From Caldilineaceae bacterium (GTDB lineage: Bacteria; Chloroflexota; Anaerolineae; Caldilineales; Caldilineaceae), in contig JALHQH010000028.1 of assembly GCA_022842065.1 (NCBI GenBank), forward strand, positions 62,001-126,000: DNA of 64,000 nucleotides, read 5' to 3'. The stretch's first letter is position 1. Each line of letters starts with the position of its first letter. Of this stretch, positions 37,930 to 45,673 are shown piece after piece. The notes beneath the pieces were generated by a model. The model saw only the letters and a list, made by a program, of their open reading frames with translations, had not been told where the DNA came from and ran no database searches. Made by a program: the position numbers and the translations under genes.

Positions 37930-38691
37930 ATGAATCAACAAAGCCGCCGGCTCAGCCTGGCGTTTACCTTGCTATTATCACTTGTGCTAATCCTCGTTGC
38001 GGTCGCTGCTCATTTACCGGCCCAAGCGGCCGGGAACAACCTGACGCTCGCTACGGTCACTGCAGCCGCCGGCACCAGTGGCAGCTTTGCGATCACGCTG
38101 GACAACAATGATGCCGTGGCCTCTGGGCAACTGCGCTTTACCTACGCCGCCAGCCTGGGGCTGACCATCACCGGCGTGCAAGTCACCGACCGCACGGCCG
38201 GTTTTACCAGCACAGGGAGCAGCTATAACACCGGCAATGCGAGTTTGGCTGGCTACCAGGTACTTTTCTATAACCTGAACAGCCTGACCATCGCGCCCGG
38301 CACAGGGGCGATTCTCACCATTTCTTATACGACAGCGGCCAATGCTAGCGGGAATACCGACTTGCGTTTTACCCAGGCCATTCTCGCCAACACCGCCGCG
38401 CAAGCGCTCCCGGTTACGCCCGTCGATGGTTCATTGACGCTCCAAGCCGAAACCGTCACACCCACGGCCACCAGCACAGCCACGACGACGCCAACGCCGA
38501 CGATCGCCGACATAGTGACGCCGACTGTGACCAATACGCCAATGGCGACTGCCACCAGTGGCGAAACCTTGGCCACTGCAACGCCGACGCCGACGCTGAC
38601 CGCCACCGCCGAAGCAGAAGGAACGCCCAACACGCCGACGCCGGTCACGTCGCTGCCGGCGCAGATTTATTTGCCGCTGATTCAGCGTTAA
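37930..38691 (+). CDS. secreted cohesin-domain protein with C-terminal YLPLIQR tail (cohesin 1)
   Basis: This 253-residue protein has a signal peptide (1-35, ending AQAAG). One cohesin-like beta-sandwich domain follows (about 36-178; [39 protein letters not shown]). A Thr/Pro linker (185-245) leads to the tail IYLPLIQR. Cohesins bind dockerins with high affinity. The gene starts 68 bp after the giant dockerin gene on the same strand, with an AAGGAAA ribosome site, so the two proteins are likely partners. The cohesin domain is very similar to that of the next gene, at DNA level too, indicating tandem duplication. Its tail could retain the giant at the cell surface (inference). Confidence 0.85.
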   Translation: MNQQSRRLSLAFTLLLSLVLILVAVAAHLPAQAAGNNLTLATVTAAAGTSGSFAITLDNNDAVASGQLRFTYAASLGLTITGVQVTDRTAGFTSTGSSYNTGNASLAGYQVLFYNLNSLTIAPGTGAILTISYTTAANASGNTDLRFTQAILANTAAQALPVTPVDGSLTLQAETVTPTATSTATTTPTPTIADIVTPTVTNTPMATATSGETLATATPTPTLTATAEAEGTPNTPTPVTSLPAQIYLPLIQR

Positions 38692-38779
38692 CAAGCGGCA
38701 TGAATTGAGCTATCGCCCGCGTACCATCGGCAACCATCTTTGGCGCAAGCACACTCTGAGTGATGAAAAAGGAACCCTA

Positions 38780-41077
38780 ATGAAACGACCGCATCTGTGG
38801 AGAAACGCATACCTGCACATCGTGCTGCTCTTCTCCCTCATCGCCCCCTTTGTCACAAGCGTAGCAACGGTTGTGTATAGTCTGCCGGTCCACGCCGCCG
38901 GGAATACGATAACCCTTGACACCGTCACCGCTGCCGCTGACACAAGTGGTAGCTTTGCGATCACGCTGGACAACAGCGACGCCGTGGCCTCCGGCCAAGT
39001 GCGCTTTACCTATGCCGCCAGCCTCGGCATGACGATTACCGGCGTGCAGGTCACCAACCGCACCACCGGCTTTACCAGCACCATCAGCACCTATAACACC
39101 GGCAATGCGAGTTTGCTCGGCTATCAAGTGCTCTTCTATAACTTGAGCAGCCTCACCATCGCCCCCGGCACCGGGGCGATTCTCACGATTTCGTATACGC
39201 TGGCGGCCAACGCCAGCGGCAACTCGGCCTTGTCTTTTACACAAGCCATTCTTGCCAATACCGCTGCGCAAGCACTCCCGGTCACCCCGGTTAATGGGGC
39301 CCTTACCATCACTGCCCCCACGGCCACTGCCACCGCAACCATAAGCCCATCGACGACACCAACCAACACAGCTATACCAACAGGCACGGCGACGGGTACA
39401 TCCACTGCCACGGCGACAGCAACCAAGACCGCGACCACGGCACCAAGCGCAACAGCCACAGCAACAAGCACACCGCTGCCAACCGCCACGGCAACCACCA
39501 TACCAACGACGACACCGACTAAGACCGCGACCACGACACCAAGCGCAACCACTACGGCGACAAGCACACCGCTGCCAACCGCCACGTCAACTACCATACC
39601 GACGACGACACCGACTAAGACCGCGACCACGGCACCAAGCGCGACGGCGACAGCAACAAGCACACCGCTGCCAACAGCCACGTCAACTACCATACCGACG
39701 ACGACACCGACTAAGACCGCAACCACGACACCAAGCGCGACGGCCACAGCGACAAGCACGCCGCTGCCAACCGCCACGGCAACTACCATGCCGACCACGA
39801 CACCGACTAAGACCGTAACCACGACACCAAGCGCAACCACTACGGCAACGCCGACAGCAACGCCAACGAGCACAGCAACCAATACGGCGACAGCACCGAG
39901 CACACCAACCAGTATCTCAACCGCCACCGGCACACCAACCGCGACGGGCACGCCGACACCGACCAACATACTGACGGGCACACCGACGGCAACGAATCTA
40001 CCGACCGCTACCGAGACGGGCACCGCTACCACCACTTCGACGCCGACGGCCACACCGACGCCAACCGGCACCGCAACGAGCATACCGACGATCACGCCAA
40101 CAATCACGCCAACAATCACACCGACACCGACGAATAGCCTGATTTATGTGAGCAGCAGTCGCAATGGCCGGGTCGATGGGCTGGCATATCGCGACGAGGA
40201 TATTCTGCTCTATGATCGGGTAACCAATCGCTGGCAAATGTTCTTCGATGGCTCGGATGTGGGGGTCGCCAACGCGGATCTTGACGCCTTTGCGCGGTTG
40301 GATGATGGCAGCATCTTGATGAGCTTTGACAAACGGATGCGCTTCCCGGCGTTTGGGGTGGTTGATGATTCCGACCTGGTCAAATTCGTGCCGATCCAGT
40401 TGGGCAACCATACCAGTGGGATCTTTGAATTCTTCTTCGACGGCTCGGCGGTCGATCTGACGACGGAAGGGGAGGATATCGACGCCGTCCACTACACGAG
40501 CGATGGCCAACTGCTGATCAGCGTTTATGGGAACGCACGGGTTGGCACACTCCTTGCCCGGGATGAGGATTTGTTACGCTTTACGCCCACCGCGCTCGGG
40601 GCAACCACCGCGGGCAGTTGGGCGCTCTACTTCGATGGCTCGGCGGTGGCATTAACCAAGGGCGACGAAGATGTGGCCGCGGCAACCTTTGATGGCGCCG
40701 GTAATCTCTATCTGGCAACCAAGGGCAACTTCGATGCGAGTAGTCTGAATAGCATCCAAGGGGATAATGATGATCTCTTTGGCTGTAGCTTGGCTGCAGT
40801 CGGGGAGAATGTCACGGCTTGTACCTTCTTCCCCTTCTTCAATGGCGACCGCCACCGCTTCAATCGTCCGATCGATGGCGTGAGCTTGGGCACGGACAAT
40901 CTACTAGCGATGACCGACGCCCGCAGTGAGGCCGCGCAAGCCGAGGATGCCCAATTCGAGGTCTTTCCCGATGAGCCGGTGACCGATGATGAAGAGTTCG
41001 ACAGCTATGATGACAGCCAGGTTGATGAGACACCACTGGAAGATGTCGAGCTTTACCTGCCAATCATCAACCGGTAG
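38780..41077 (+). CDS. secreted cohesin protein with Thr/Pro repeat linker, repeat domain and YLPIINR tail (cohesin 2)
   Basis: This 765-residue protein has a signal peptide (1-41), then a cohesin domain (about 42-178) nearly matching cohesin 1. A long Thr/Pro/Ala linker (about 180-455) contains a 32-residue tandem repeat. A C-terminal domain follows (455-690) with about four repeats of the type [24 protein letters not shown] and DGSILMSFD, probably a beta-propeller or related fold. An acidic stretch (about 710-755) and the tail LYLPIINR end the protein. The ATG at 38780 has AAAAGGAACC upstream. It follows cohesin 1 by 88 bp and completes the dockerin/cohesin cluster. The linker would place the cohesin well away from whatever holds the tail. 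Confidence 0.85.
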   Translation: MKRPHLWRNAYLHIVLLFSLIAPFVTSVATVVYSLPVHAAGNTITLDTVTAAADTSGSFAITLDNSDAVASGQVRFTYAASLGMTITGVQVTNRTTGFTSTISTYNTGNASLLGYQVLFYNLSSLTIAPGTGAILTISYTLAANASGNSALSFTQAILANTAAQALPVTPVNGALTITAPTATATATISPSTTPTNTAIPTGTATGTSTATATATKTATTAPSATATATSTPLPTATATTIPTTTPTKTATTTPSATTTATSTPLPTATSTTIPTTTPTKTATTAPSATATATSTPLPTATSTTIPTTTPTKTATTTPSATATATSTPLPTATATTMPTTTPTKTVTTTPSATTTATPTATPTSTATNTATAPSTPTSISTATGTPTATGTPTPTNILTGTPTATNLPTATETGTATTTSTPTATPTPTGTATSIPTITPTITPTITPTPTNSLIYVSSSRNGRVDGLAYRDEDILLYDRVTNRWQMFFDGSDVGVANADLDAFARLDDGSILMSFDKRMRFPAFGVVDDSDLVKFVPIQLGNHTSGIFEFFFDGSAVDLTTEGEDIDAVHYTSDGQLLISVYGNARVGTLLARDEDLLRFTPTALGATTAGSWALYFDGSAVALTKGDEDVAAATFDGAGNLYLATKGNFDASSLNSIQGDNDDLFGCSLAAVGENVTACTFFPFFNGDRHRFNRPIDGVSLGTDNLLAMTDARSEAAQAEDAQFEVFPDEPVTDDEEFDSYDDSQVDETPLEDVELYLPIINR
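39422..39850 (+). repeat. 96-bp tandem repeat coding for a Thr/Pro linker
   Basis: Units begin at 39422, 39518, 39614, 39710 and 39806 (partial), exactly 96 bp apart. Each codes for 32 residues such as [20 protein letters not shown] and then [12 protein letters not shown]. The copies differ by a few substitutions only, so copy number is likely to vary between strains. Confidence 0.92.
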
Positions 41078-41098
41078 GGGGAAACAAACCGTGCCATA

Positions 41099-41156
41099 AA
41101 ACGATCGGGCTTAGTGATGACCGGCAATTGCCGGTCATCACTAAGCCCGATCGTTT
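41099..41156. terminator. perfect 58-bp palindrome between convergent genes
   Basis: Arms of 29 nt meet at 41127/41128 (centre CCGGCAATTGCCGG) without a loop or mismatch. It lies between the stop of cohesin 2 and the stop of SARP3, which face each other, so it may act as a bidirectional terminator. The ends read AAAC and GTTT. Confidence 0.8.
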
Positions 41157-41212
41157 GCATTCTGCGATGCGTTGGGCAACGCGCCCCAACGTGAAATTCC
41201 CCAGCGTCCCGC

Positions 41213-44200
41213 TCACGCAGCGTGATCAAGCAATGAAAGCGCGGCGACTTCCGCCACGATGTCGGCCAGGGGGGCTGTTTGTCCTGCTGCCCATAATTGG
41301 TCGAAGCGATCATCACCCAATTGTTGGCGCAAGTTAGCGACAGATTGGTCAACATCCTTGGTGGCCGTGGCGTCAGTATTGCCGGTTTCTTGGCGGATGG
41401 CATGGGCGGCCCCCAGAAAACGAGCAGCCGCTTGCGGCTGTTGATCGGTTTCCAGCAGCAGCGCGGCGATCTGTTCCAGGACATCATAGATCGGCCACCG
41501 ATAGTTTAGCACAACCATGATCTCTAAATTCTGCCCATAGTATGCAACCGCCTGCTGATTTTCCCCAAGCTTGTGCGCCACCTTGCCGAGTAGCAGCAGC
41601 GCAAAGCCCATGTTACTTTTGTCGCCAATGGCACGCATCAGTTGTAACGACTCTTCGCCATACAACCGCGCCTGTGTATAGGCTTTTTGCTCCAGCGCCT
41701 CCAGTCCCAAGCTTCTGAGTACCGTGCCGATGAGGCCCTGATGGCCAATGGCGCGGCCGATGGTTAAACACTCTTGCAGATAGCGCTGGGCGGTAGGGTG
41801 GTCACCAAGCAGCTTGACCGTATTGCCTAGATTTAAGAGCAGATTGGCGATCCGCACTTGATCGCCAAAGCGCCGATAACGCGCTAAACTTTCCACAAAA
41901 TAGGTGCGCGCCTCGGCGAGTCTGTCCTGATCATAGGCCAGGTGGCCCAGGTGTTGCTGGACCCGGGCGATGCCATAGTCATCCTGCAATTGCTGACACA
42001 GGGCGAGACTTTGCTCCAGGTGCTGTTGTGCCAGCGCAAACTTGCCTTGCGGGATCTCGACACTTGCCAGATTTTGCAGCGTTTCCGCCATGCCCGGCGC
42101 GTCCTCAAGCTGTTGAAATAACGCCAATCCCTGGGTAAAGAGCGCCAACGCTTCGGCAAAATCGCTCTGGCGAAAACTGAGAAAACCAGCGGCGTTGAGC
42201 GCTTTGGCTACAGTGGCGGGGGCCACACTTGCAGGGGCCACATTGGAGGAAGCAGCGTCGGCACGTTGGGCGAGCAACTTTTCGAACCAGGCGCGTCCTT
42301 CGCTCATATAACCACGGGCACCCCAAAAACGGCCCATGGCGACCGCCAAGCGCATGGCCGGCTCATAGGCTGCGCTTGTGAATAAATAGTCTAGCGCCGC
42401 GCGTAGATTTGCCTGTTCAACCTCAAAGTGATTCAACCACGCTTGTTGTTTGGTTTCCAGTAGGTGTGGTGCCGCTTGCTCGGCCCAGGCCAGAAAGCAC
42501 AGGGCATGGTGCTGTTGGATCGCGTGCCATTCCCCCCGTGTGGGAAATTGCTCCAACGCATACTCGCGCAGCGTTTCCAATAGGCGATAGCGGCTCTGGC
42601 CCTGCTGTTGTTCAACGATGACCAGCGATTTGTTGATTAATTGCGTCAGCAAATCGAGTAAATCGGGTAGGGTTGATAAACCAGCCATGACCGCGGCGTT
42701 GAAAACTTGCTCCAGGGCATCAAGCGTAAAGCCACCACGAAAGACCGCGACCAGCCGAAAGAGCTGGCGCTCGCTCTCATCCAGCAGATCGTAACTCCAG
42801 TCGATGGCGGCACGCAAGGTCTGCTGGCGCGGCTGGGCCGTGCGATTGCCTTTGGTCAACAGATCAAAGCGGGCACCGAGTGTACCCGTCAATCGTGCCG
42901 CGATCTGCTCGACCGGCAGCACGTTGACGCGCGCCGCGGCCAGTTCAATCGCCAGGGGAATGCCGTCAAGGCGGGTGCAGATTTCGATCACCGCCGGAGC
43001 ATTTGCTAAGGTCAGTTGGAAACCGGGATGGACCGCGGTGGCGCGCTCAAAAAAGAGCCGGACGCACTCAAATTGCAGCAGGAAATCGGTCAACCCGATC
43101 TGCTGTGGGTCGGGCAAGGTCAGGGTAGGTACCGGCCAAAGGGTTTCGCCCGTGAGCTGCAACGCTTCGCGACTGGTGGTCAGCAGTTGCAAATTGGGGC
43201 AGCGACTCAACAAGGCGCCGGCAAGGTGGGCCGCCTCTTCGATTAGATGCTCACAGTTGTCGATGACCAGCAAGAGCGCTTTGTCGCCCACAAAATTGGC
43301 GATGGCGTCGAGGACCGGCAGATTCGGCGCGGCATTGATGCCCAGTGCGCGGGCCACGGCAAGGGCCACCTGTGCGTCGTCGGTCAGGGCCGCTAATTCC
43401 ACCCACCAGACGCCGTGGGCATAGCGGTCGATCAGGTCAGTCGCCACTTGGATCGCCAGGCGTGTCTTGCCGCTGCCGCCGGCCCCGCCCAGGGTCAGCA
43501 GGCGAGTTTTATCGTTGCGCGCAGCGCCGGTTGGCGTCAGCAGTTGTTTCACCGCCGCGCTTTCTGCTGTCCGCCCCACAAAACTAGTCAGTGGGATGGG
43601 CAAGTTGGTGATCTTGGCGGCAGCACTGCCTTCCGCCCCTGCTTGTTGTTTGATCCACTGGTAGAGGGCCGTTGTCGCGGGCATAGGCGGTACATCGAGA
43701 TCCGCTTGTAGGGCACGTTCGCACTGTTCATATTGGCGCAAGGCGGCAGGGCGATCCCCAGCGGCCACATAACAGAACATCAGGTGTTGGTGCGCCTCTT
43801 CATTGGCGGGGTCAACCGTTAGAATCTGTTGCGCGACCGCAATCGCCGTTCCATAGTCACTGCGTTCGCGCAATGTTTGGGTCAGCTGCAAAAAGAGCTT
43901 GAGCAGGCGCGCCCGGTAATGTTCACGTTCGCCGGTGAGCCACTCATCATAGAGGCCGGCCGCCAACTCGCCTTGCCAAAGCGCTAGTTGACTTTGTAGG
44001 AGGGCCGTGTTGGCGCTGTCTAACTGCCCTTCCCACGCCAGCAACGCATCGAGATCGGTCCAGAGCGGAAAGGCAGGGTTACGTTGCACCTGATCGCGAT
44101 CAACTAGGAGCAGCGCCGGGTCAACTTCTTTGCGTAGGGTAGCCAGCGCCGTGCGCAGCGAATGGCGCGCCTGGCTATCGGCACTATCGCCCCACAAGAG

Positions 44201-44392
44201 GGTCGCCAGGTGGTCGCGCGTCTGTGGTTGCGGATGGAGCAGCAGATAGACCAGCAGCGACTCGACTTTGCGCCGCGAAAGTTGCAGCACCGCGCCGGCG
44301 CGTTCAATCCGCAGGGGGCCGAGCAGATAGATGCGCAGCCCACTGGTTGTTATGGTTGGATCGGCAGCAGATGCGCTCGGTTCTTTCCGCAT
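41213..44392 (-). CDS. SARP-type transcriptional regulator (BTAD, NB-ARC, TPR), SARP3
   Basis: This 1059-residue protein starts with a short extension and then the winged-helix domain (GLRIYLLGPLRIERAG), BTAD (to about residue 245) and NB-ARC. The P-loop is GGAGGSGKTR near residue 300, with LLLVIDNCEHLIEE after it. TPRs (about 700-960) and a C-terminal segment complete the protein. The promoter looks leaderless: TATAAT ends 6 bp before the ATG. It lies between the cohesin genes and the second RHS locus and is transcribed in the same direction as that locus. It is a good candidate regulator of these surface and toxin-like genes. Confidence 0.88.
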   Translation of the reverse strand: MRKEPSASAADPTITTSGLRIYLLGPLRIERAGAVLQLSRRKVESLLVYLLLHPQPQTRDHLATLLWGDSADSQARHSLRTALATLRKEVDPALLLVDRDQVQRNPAFPLWTDLDALLAWEGQLDSANTALLQSQLALWQGELAAGLYDEWLTGEREHYRARLLKLFLQLTQTLRERSDYGTAIAVAQQILTVDPANEEAHQHLMFCYVAAGDRPAALRQYEQCERALQADLDVPPMPATTALYQWIKQQAGAEGSAAAKITNLPIPLTSFVGRTAESAAVKQLLTPTGAARNDKTRLLTLGGAGGSGKTRLAIQVATDLIDRYAHGVWWVELAALTDDAQVALAVARALGINAAPNLPVLDAIANFVGDKALLLVIDNCEHLIEEAAHLAGALLSRCPNLQLLTTSREALQLTGETLWPVPTLTLPDPQQIGLTDFLLQFECVRLFFERATAVHPGFQLTLANAPAVIEICTRLDGIPLAIELAAARVNVLPVEQIAARLTGTLGARFDLLTKGNRTAQPRQQTLRAAIDWSYDLLDESERQLFRLVAVFRGGFTLDALEQVFNAAVMAGLSTLPDLLDLLTQLINKSLVIVEQQQGQSRYRLLETLREYALEQFPTRGEWHAIQQHHALCFLAWAEQAAPHLLETKQQAWLNHFEVEQANLRAALDYLFTSAAYEPAMRLAVAMGRFWGARGYMSEGRAWFEKLLAQRADAASSNVAPASVAPATVAKALNAAGFLSFRQSDFAEALALFTQGLALFQQLEDAPGMAETLQNLASVEIPQGKFALAQQHLEQSLALCQQLQDDYGIARVQQHLGHLAYDQDRLAEARTYFVESLARYRRFGDQVRIANLLLNLGNTVKLLGDHPTAQRYLQECLTIGRAIGHQGLIGTVLRSLGLEALEQKAYTQARLYGEESLQLMRAIGDKSNMGFALLLLGKVAHKLGENQQAVAYYGQNLEIMVVLNYRWPIYDVLEQIAALLLETDQQPQAAARFLGAAHAIRQETGNTDATATKDVDQSVANLRQQLGDDRFDQLWAAGQTAPLADIVAEVAALSLLDHAA

Positions 44393-44398
44393 CCCGCC

Positions 44399-44426
44399 AT
44401 TATAGTATAAATTGGTTGCTTTCCAA
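44399..44426 (-). promoter_or_regulatory. probable leaderless promoter of SARP3
   Basis: Minus strand: TTGGAA (44426-44421), a 16-bp spacer and TATAAT (44404-44399), then 6 bp to the ATG whose A is at 44392. No ribosome binding site fits between -10 and start. Confidence 0.6.
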
Positions 44427-44445
44427 AGCGTCGGGGGTGGTTATC

Positions 44446-44547
44446 TTTGCGTGAAACGTGAAGCGTGAAACGTGATGCGTGAATTCCCGTACGAAGTTAC
44501 GGGTTACGAATCACGTTTCACGCTTCACGCTTCACGTTTCACGCAAA
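44446..44547. repeat. inverted repeat made of 7-bp units
   Basis: Left arm 44446-44469 and right arm 44524-44547 match perfectly over 24 bp. Both are built from GCGTGAA/ACGTGAA heptamers (five in a row on the left). The element lies between the stop of the Big-1 gene and the start of SARP3 and may act as a terminator. Its style recalls the repeat inside SARP1. Confidence 0.85.
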
Positions 44548-44561
44548 TTTGCCGAATAGCC

Positions 44562-45314
44562 TTAGCGCGTGATGGCCGGTAGGTAGATGTGATAATCACC
44601 GTTGGGGTTGTTGGCAGCCCCTTTGATCTGAACGGTGGTGGTCGCCGTTGCATAGCCCGCTAATGCGGTAAGCAGGGCTTGGCCGGCCCGGTTGCCGGCC
44701 CGATAGGTAAAGCTGACGGTACCGTTGGCGTCGCTGCTGGCACTTGCCGGGGTGACGCTGCCCAGTGCGCCAAAGAACGAGATCAATTCCCCGCGCACAG
44801 GGGCACCTGCCCCATCGCGCAACTGCGCGTTGACGGTGATCTGCTGCCCAGGATCGAGCACATTCCTGGCCAGGGTCAGCGTCAGGCTGTGACCCGTTGC
44901 CGCGCCATCCGGCTTGATAATTTGGATCGCGGCCTGCTGGCTGAGGGTTGCCACTTGTGCGCTGATGACGGCTTGGCCGACACTGTCCCCGGCTGTGAAT
45001 TGCGTCGTCGCCAGCCCTTGTGCATCGGTGATGGCACCGACAGGGGTGAGGGTGCCTTGTTGGCTGGTAAATTGGACCACCACCCCCGCGACTGGTTGCC
45101 CCGCAGCGTCGCGCACGCGTGTCGTCAATTGGCTTGTGCCACCGTTCATCGGCACCACCAACGCGGCACTAGTGAGGAGCAGGGTTGCCGGCGGGTTGGC
45201 GGCGCTGGGTTCGGCGTTGACCGTGGTCCCCGCAAAGATGAGCAGGCCGGCCAAGCTTAGGCCAAGTAACAGGCGGGCCAGGTTAGTTTGTGTATACAAG
45301 TAGATCTTATCCAT
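44562..45314 (-). CDS. secreted protein with two Big-1 domains and C-terminal YLPAITR tail
   Basis: This 250-residue protein has a signal peptide (1-34, LLLGLSLAGLLIFAGTTVNA). Two Big-1/invasin-type Ig domains follow (about 40-135 and 138-235), each with the D-A/G-x-G-x-P-V-x-G-x-x-V/I and D-A-Q/N-G core. The tail is HIYLPAITR. The ATG at 45314 is chosen because it gives the signal peptide and has GGAG 8 bp upstream. A longer reading would begin inside the repeat region. It is the paralogue of the single-domain gene at 8153 and again lies just behind an RHS gene. Big-1 domains usually form rigid rods on the cell surface. Confidence 0.82.
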   Translation of the reverse strand: MDKIYLYTQTNLARLLLGLSLAGLLIFAGTTVNAEPSAANPPATLLLTSAALVVPMNGGTSQLTTRVRDAAGQPVAGVVVQFTSQQGTLTPVGAITDAQGLATTQFTAGDSVGQAVISAQVATLSQQAAIQIIKPDGAATGHSLTLTLARNVLDPGQQITVNAQLRDGAGAPVRGELISFFGALGSVTPASASSDANGTVSFTYRAGNRAGQALLTALAGYATATTTVQIKGAANNPNGDYHIYLPAITR

Positions 45315-45673
45315 GGTAATACTCCGATCAAGTTGTGTTTGCGTTAGAGATGGCGTAACGGAAATCACCCGCGCCTCATCCCACCCATATCCCCGTTGGG
45401 GCATGTGGTGCGGCGGACGCCAATCTGCCTTCACATCCGCATGTGTATCGCCGCACTGCGTGCCCGCTCTTTACCCCACCCATATCCCCGTCGGGGCATG
45501 TGGTGCGGCGGATGCCAATCTTGCCTTCACATCCACATGTGTATCGCCGCACCGTGTGCCCGTCTCTGCCTGGGCGAACGGACGGGCACGCAGTGCGGCG
45601 AATGGCATTTTCCTGTTGGGTGTTGGCTTGGTCTCGCCGCACCGTGTGCCCCTACGCGGTGCGGCGCGTGTAA
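45315..45673. repeat. intergenic repeat region, two 95-bp direct repeats with hairpins
   Basis: Two direct repeats begin at 45381 and 45476 (95-bp period, opening CCACCCATATCCCCGT). Each ends in CGCCGCAC-x-GTGCCCG. A further inverted copy around 45585-45600 pairs with the end of the second unit, and a partial fourth copy lies near 45640-45665. Apparent ORFs here are produced by the repeat and are not genes. Confidence 0.85.

Noticed and set aside
39422..39850. Regular repeat considered as a CRISPR array
   Set aside because: Units are contiguous 96-bp tandem copies without unique spacers and are translated as a Thr/Pro linker.
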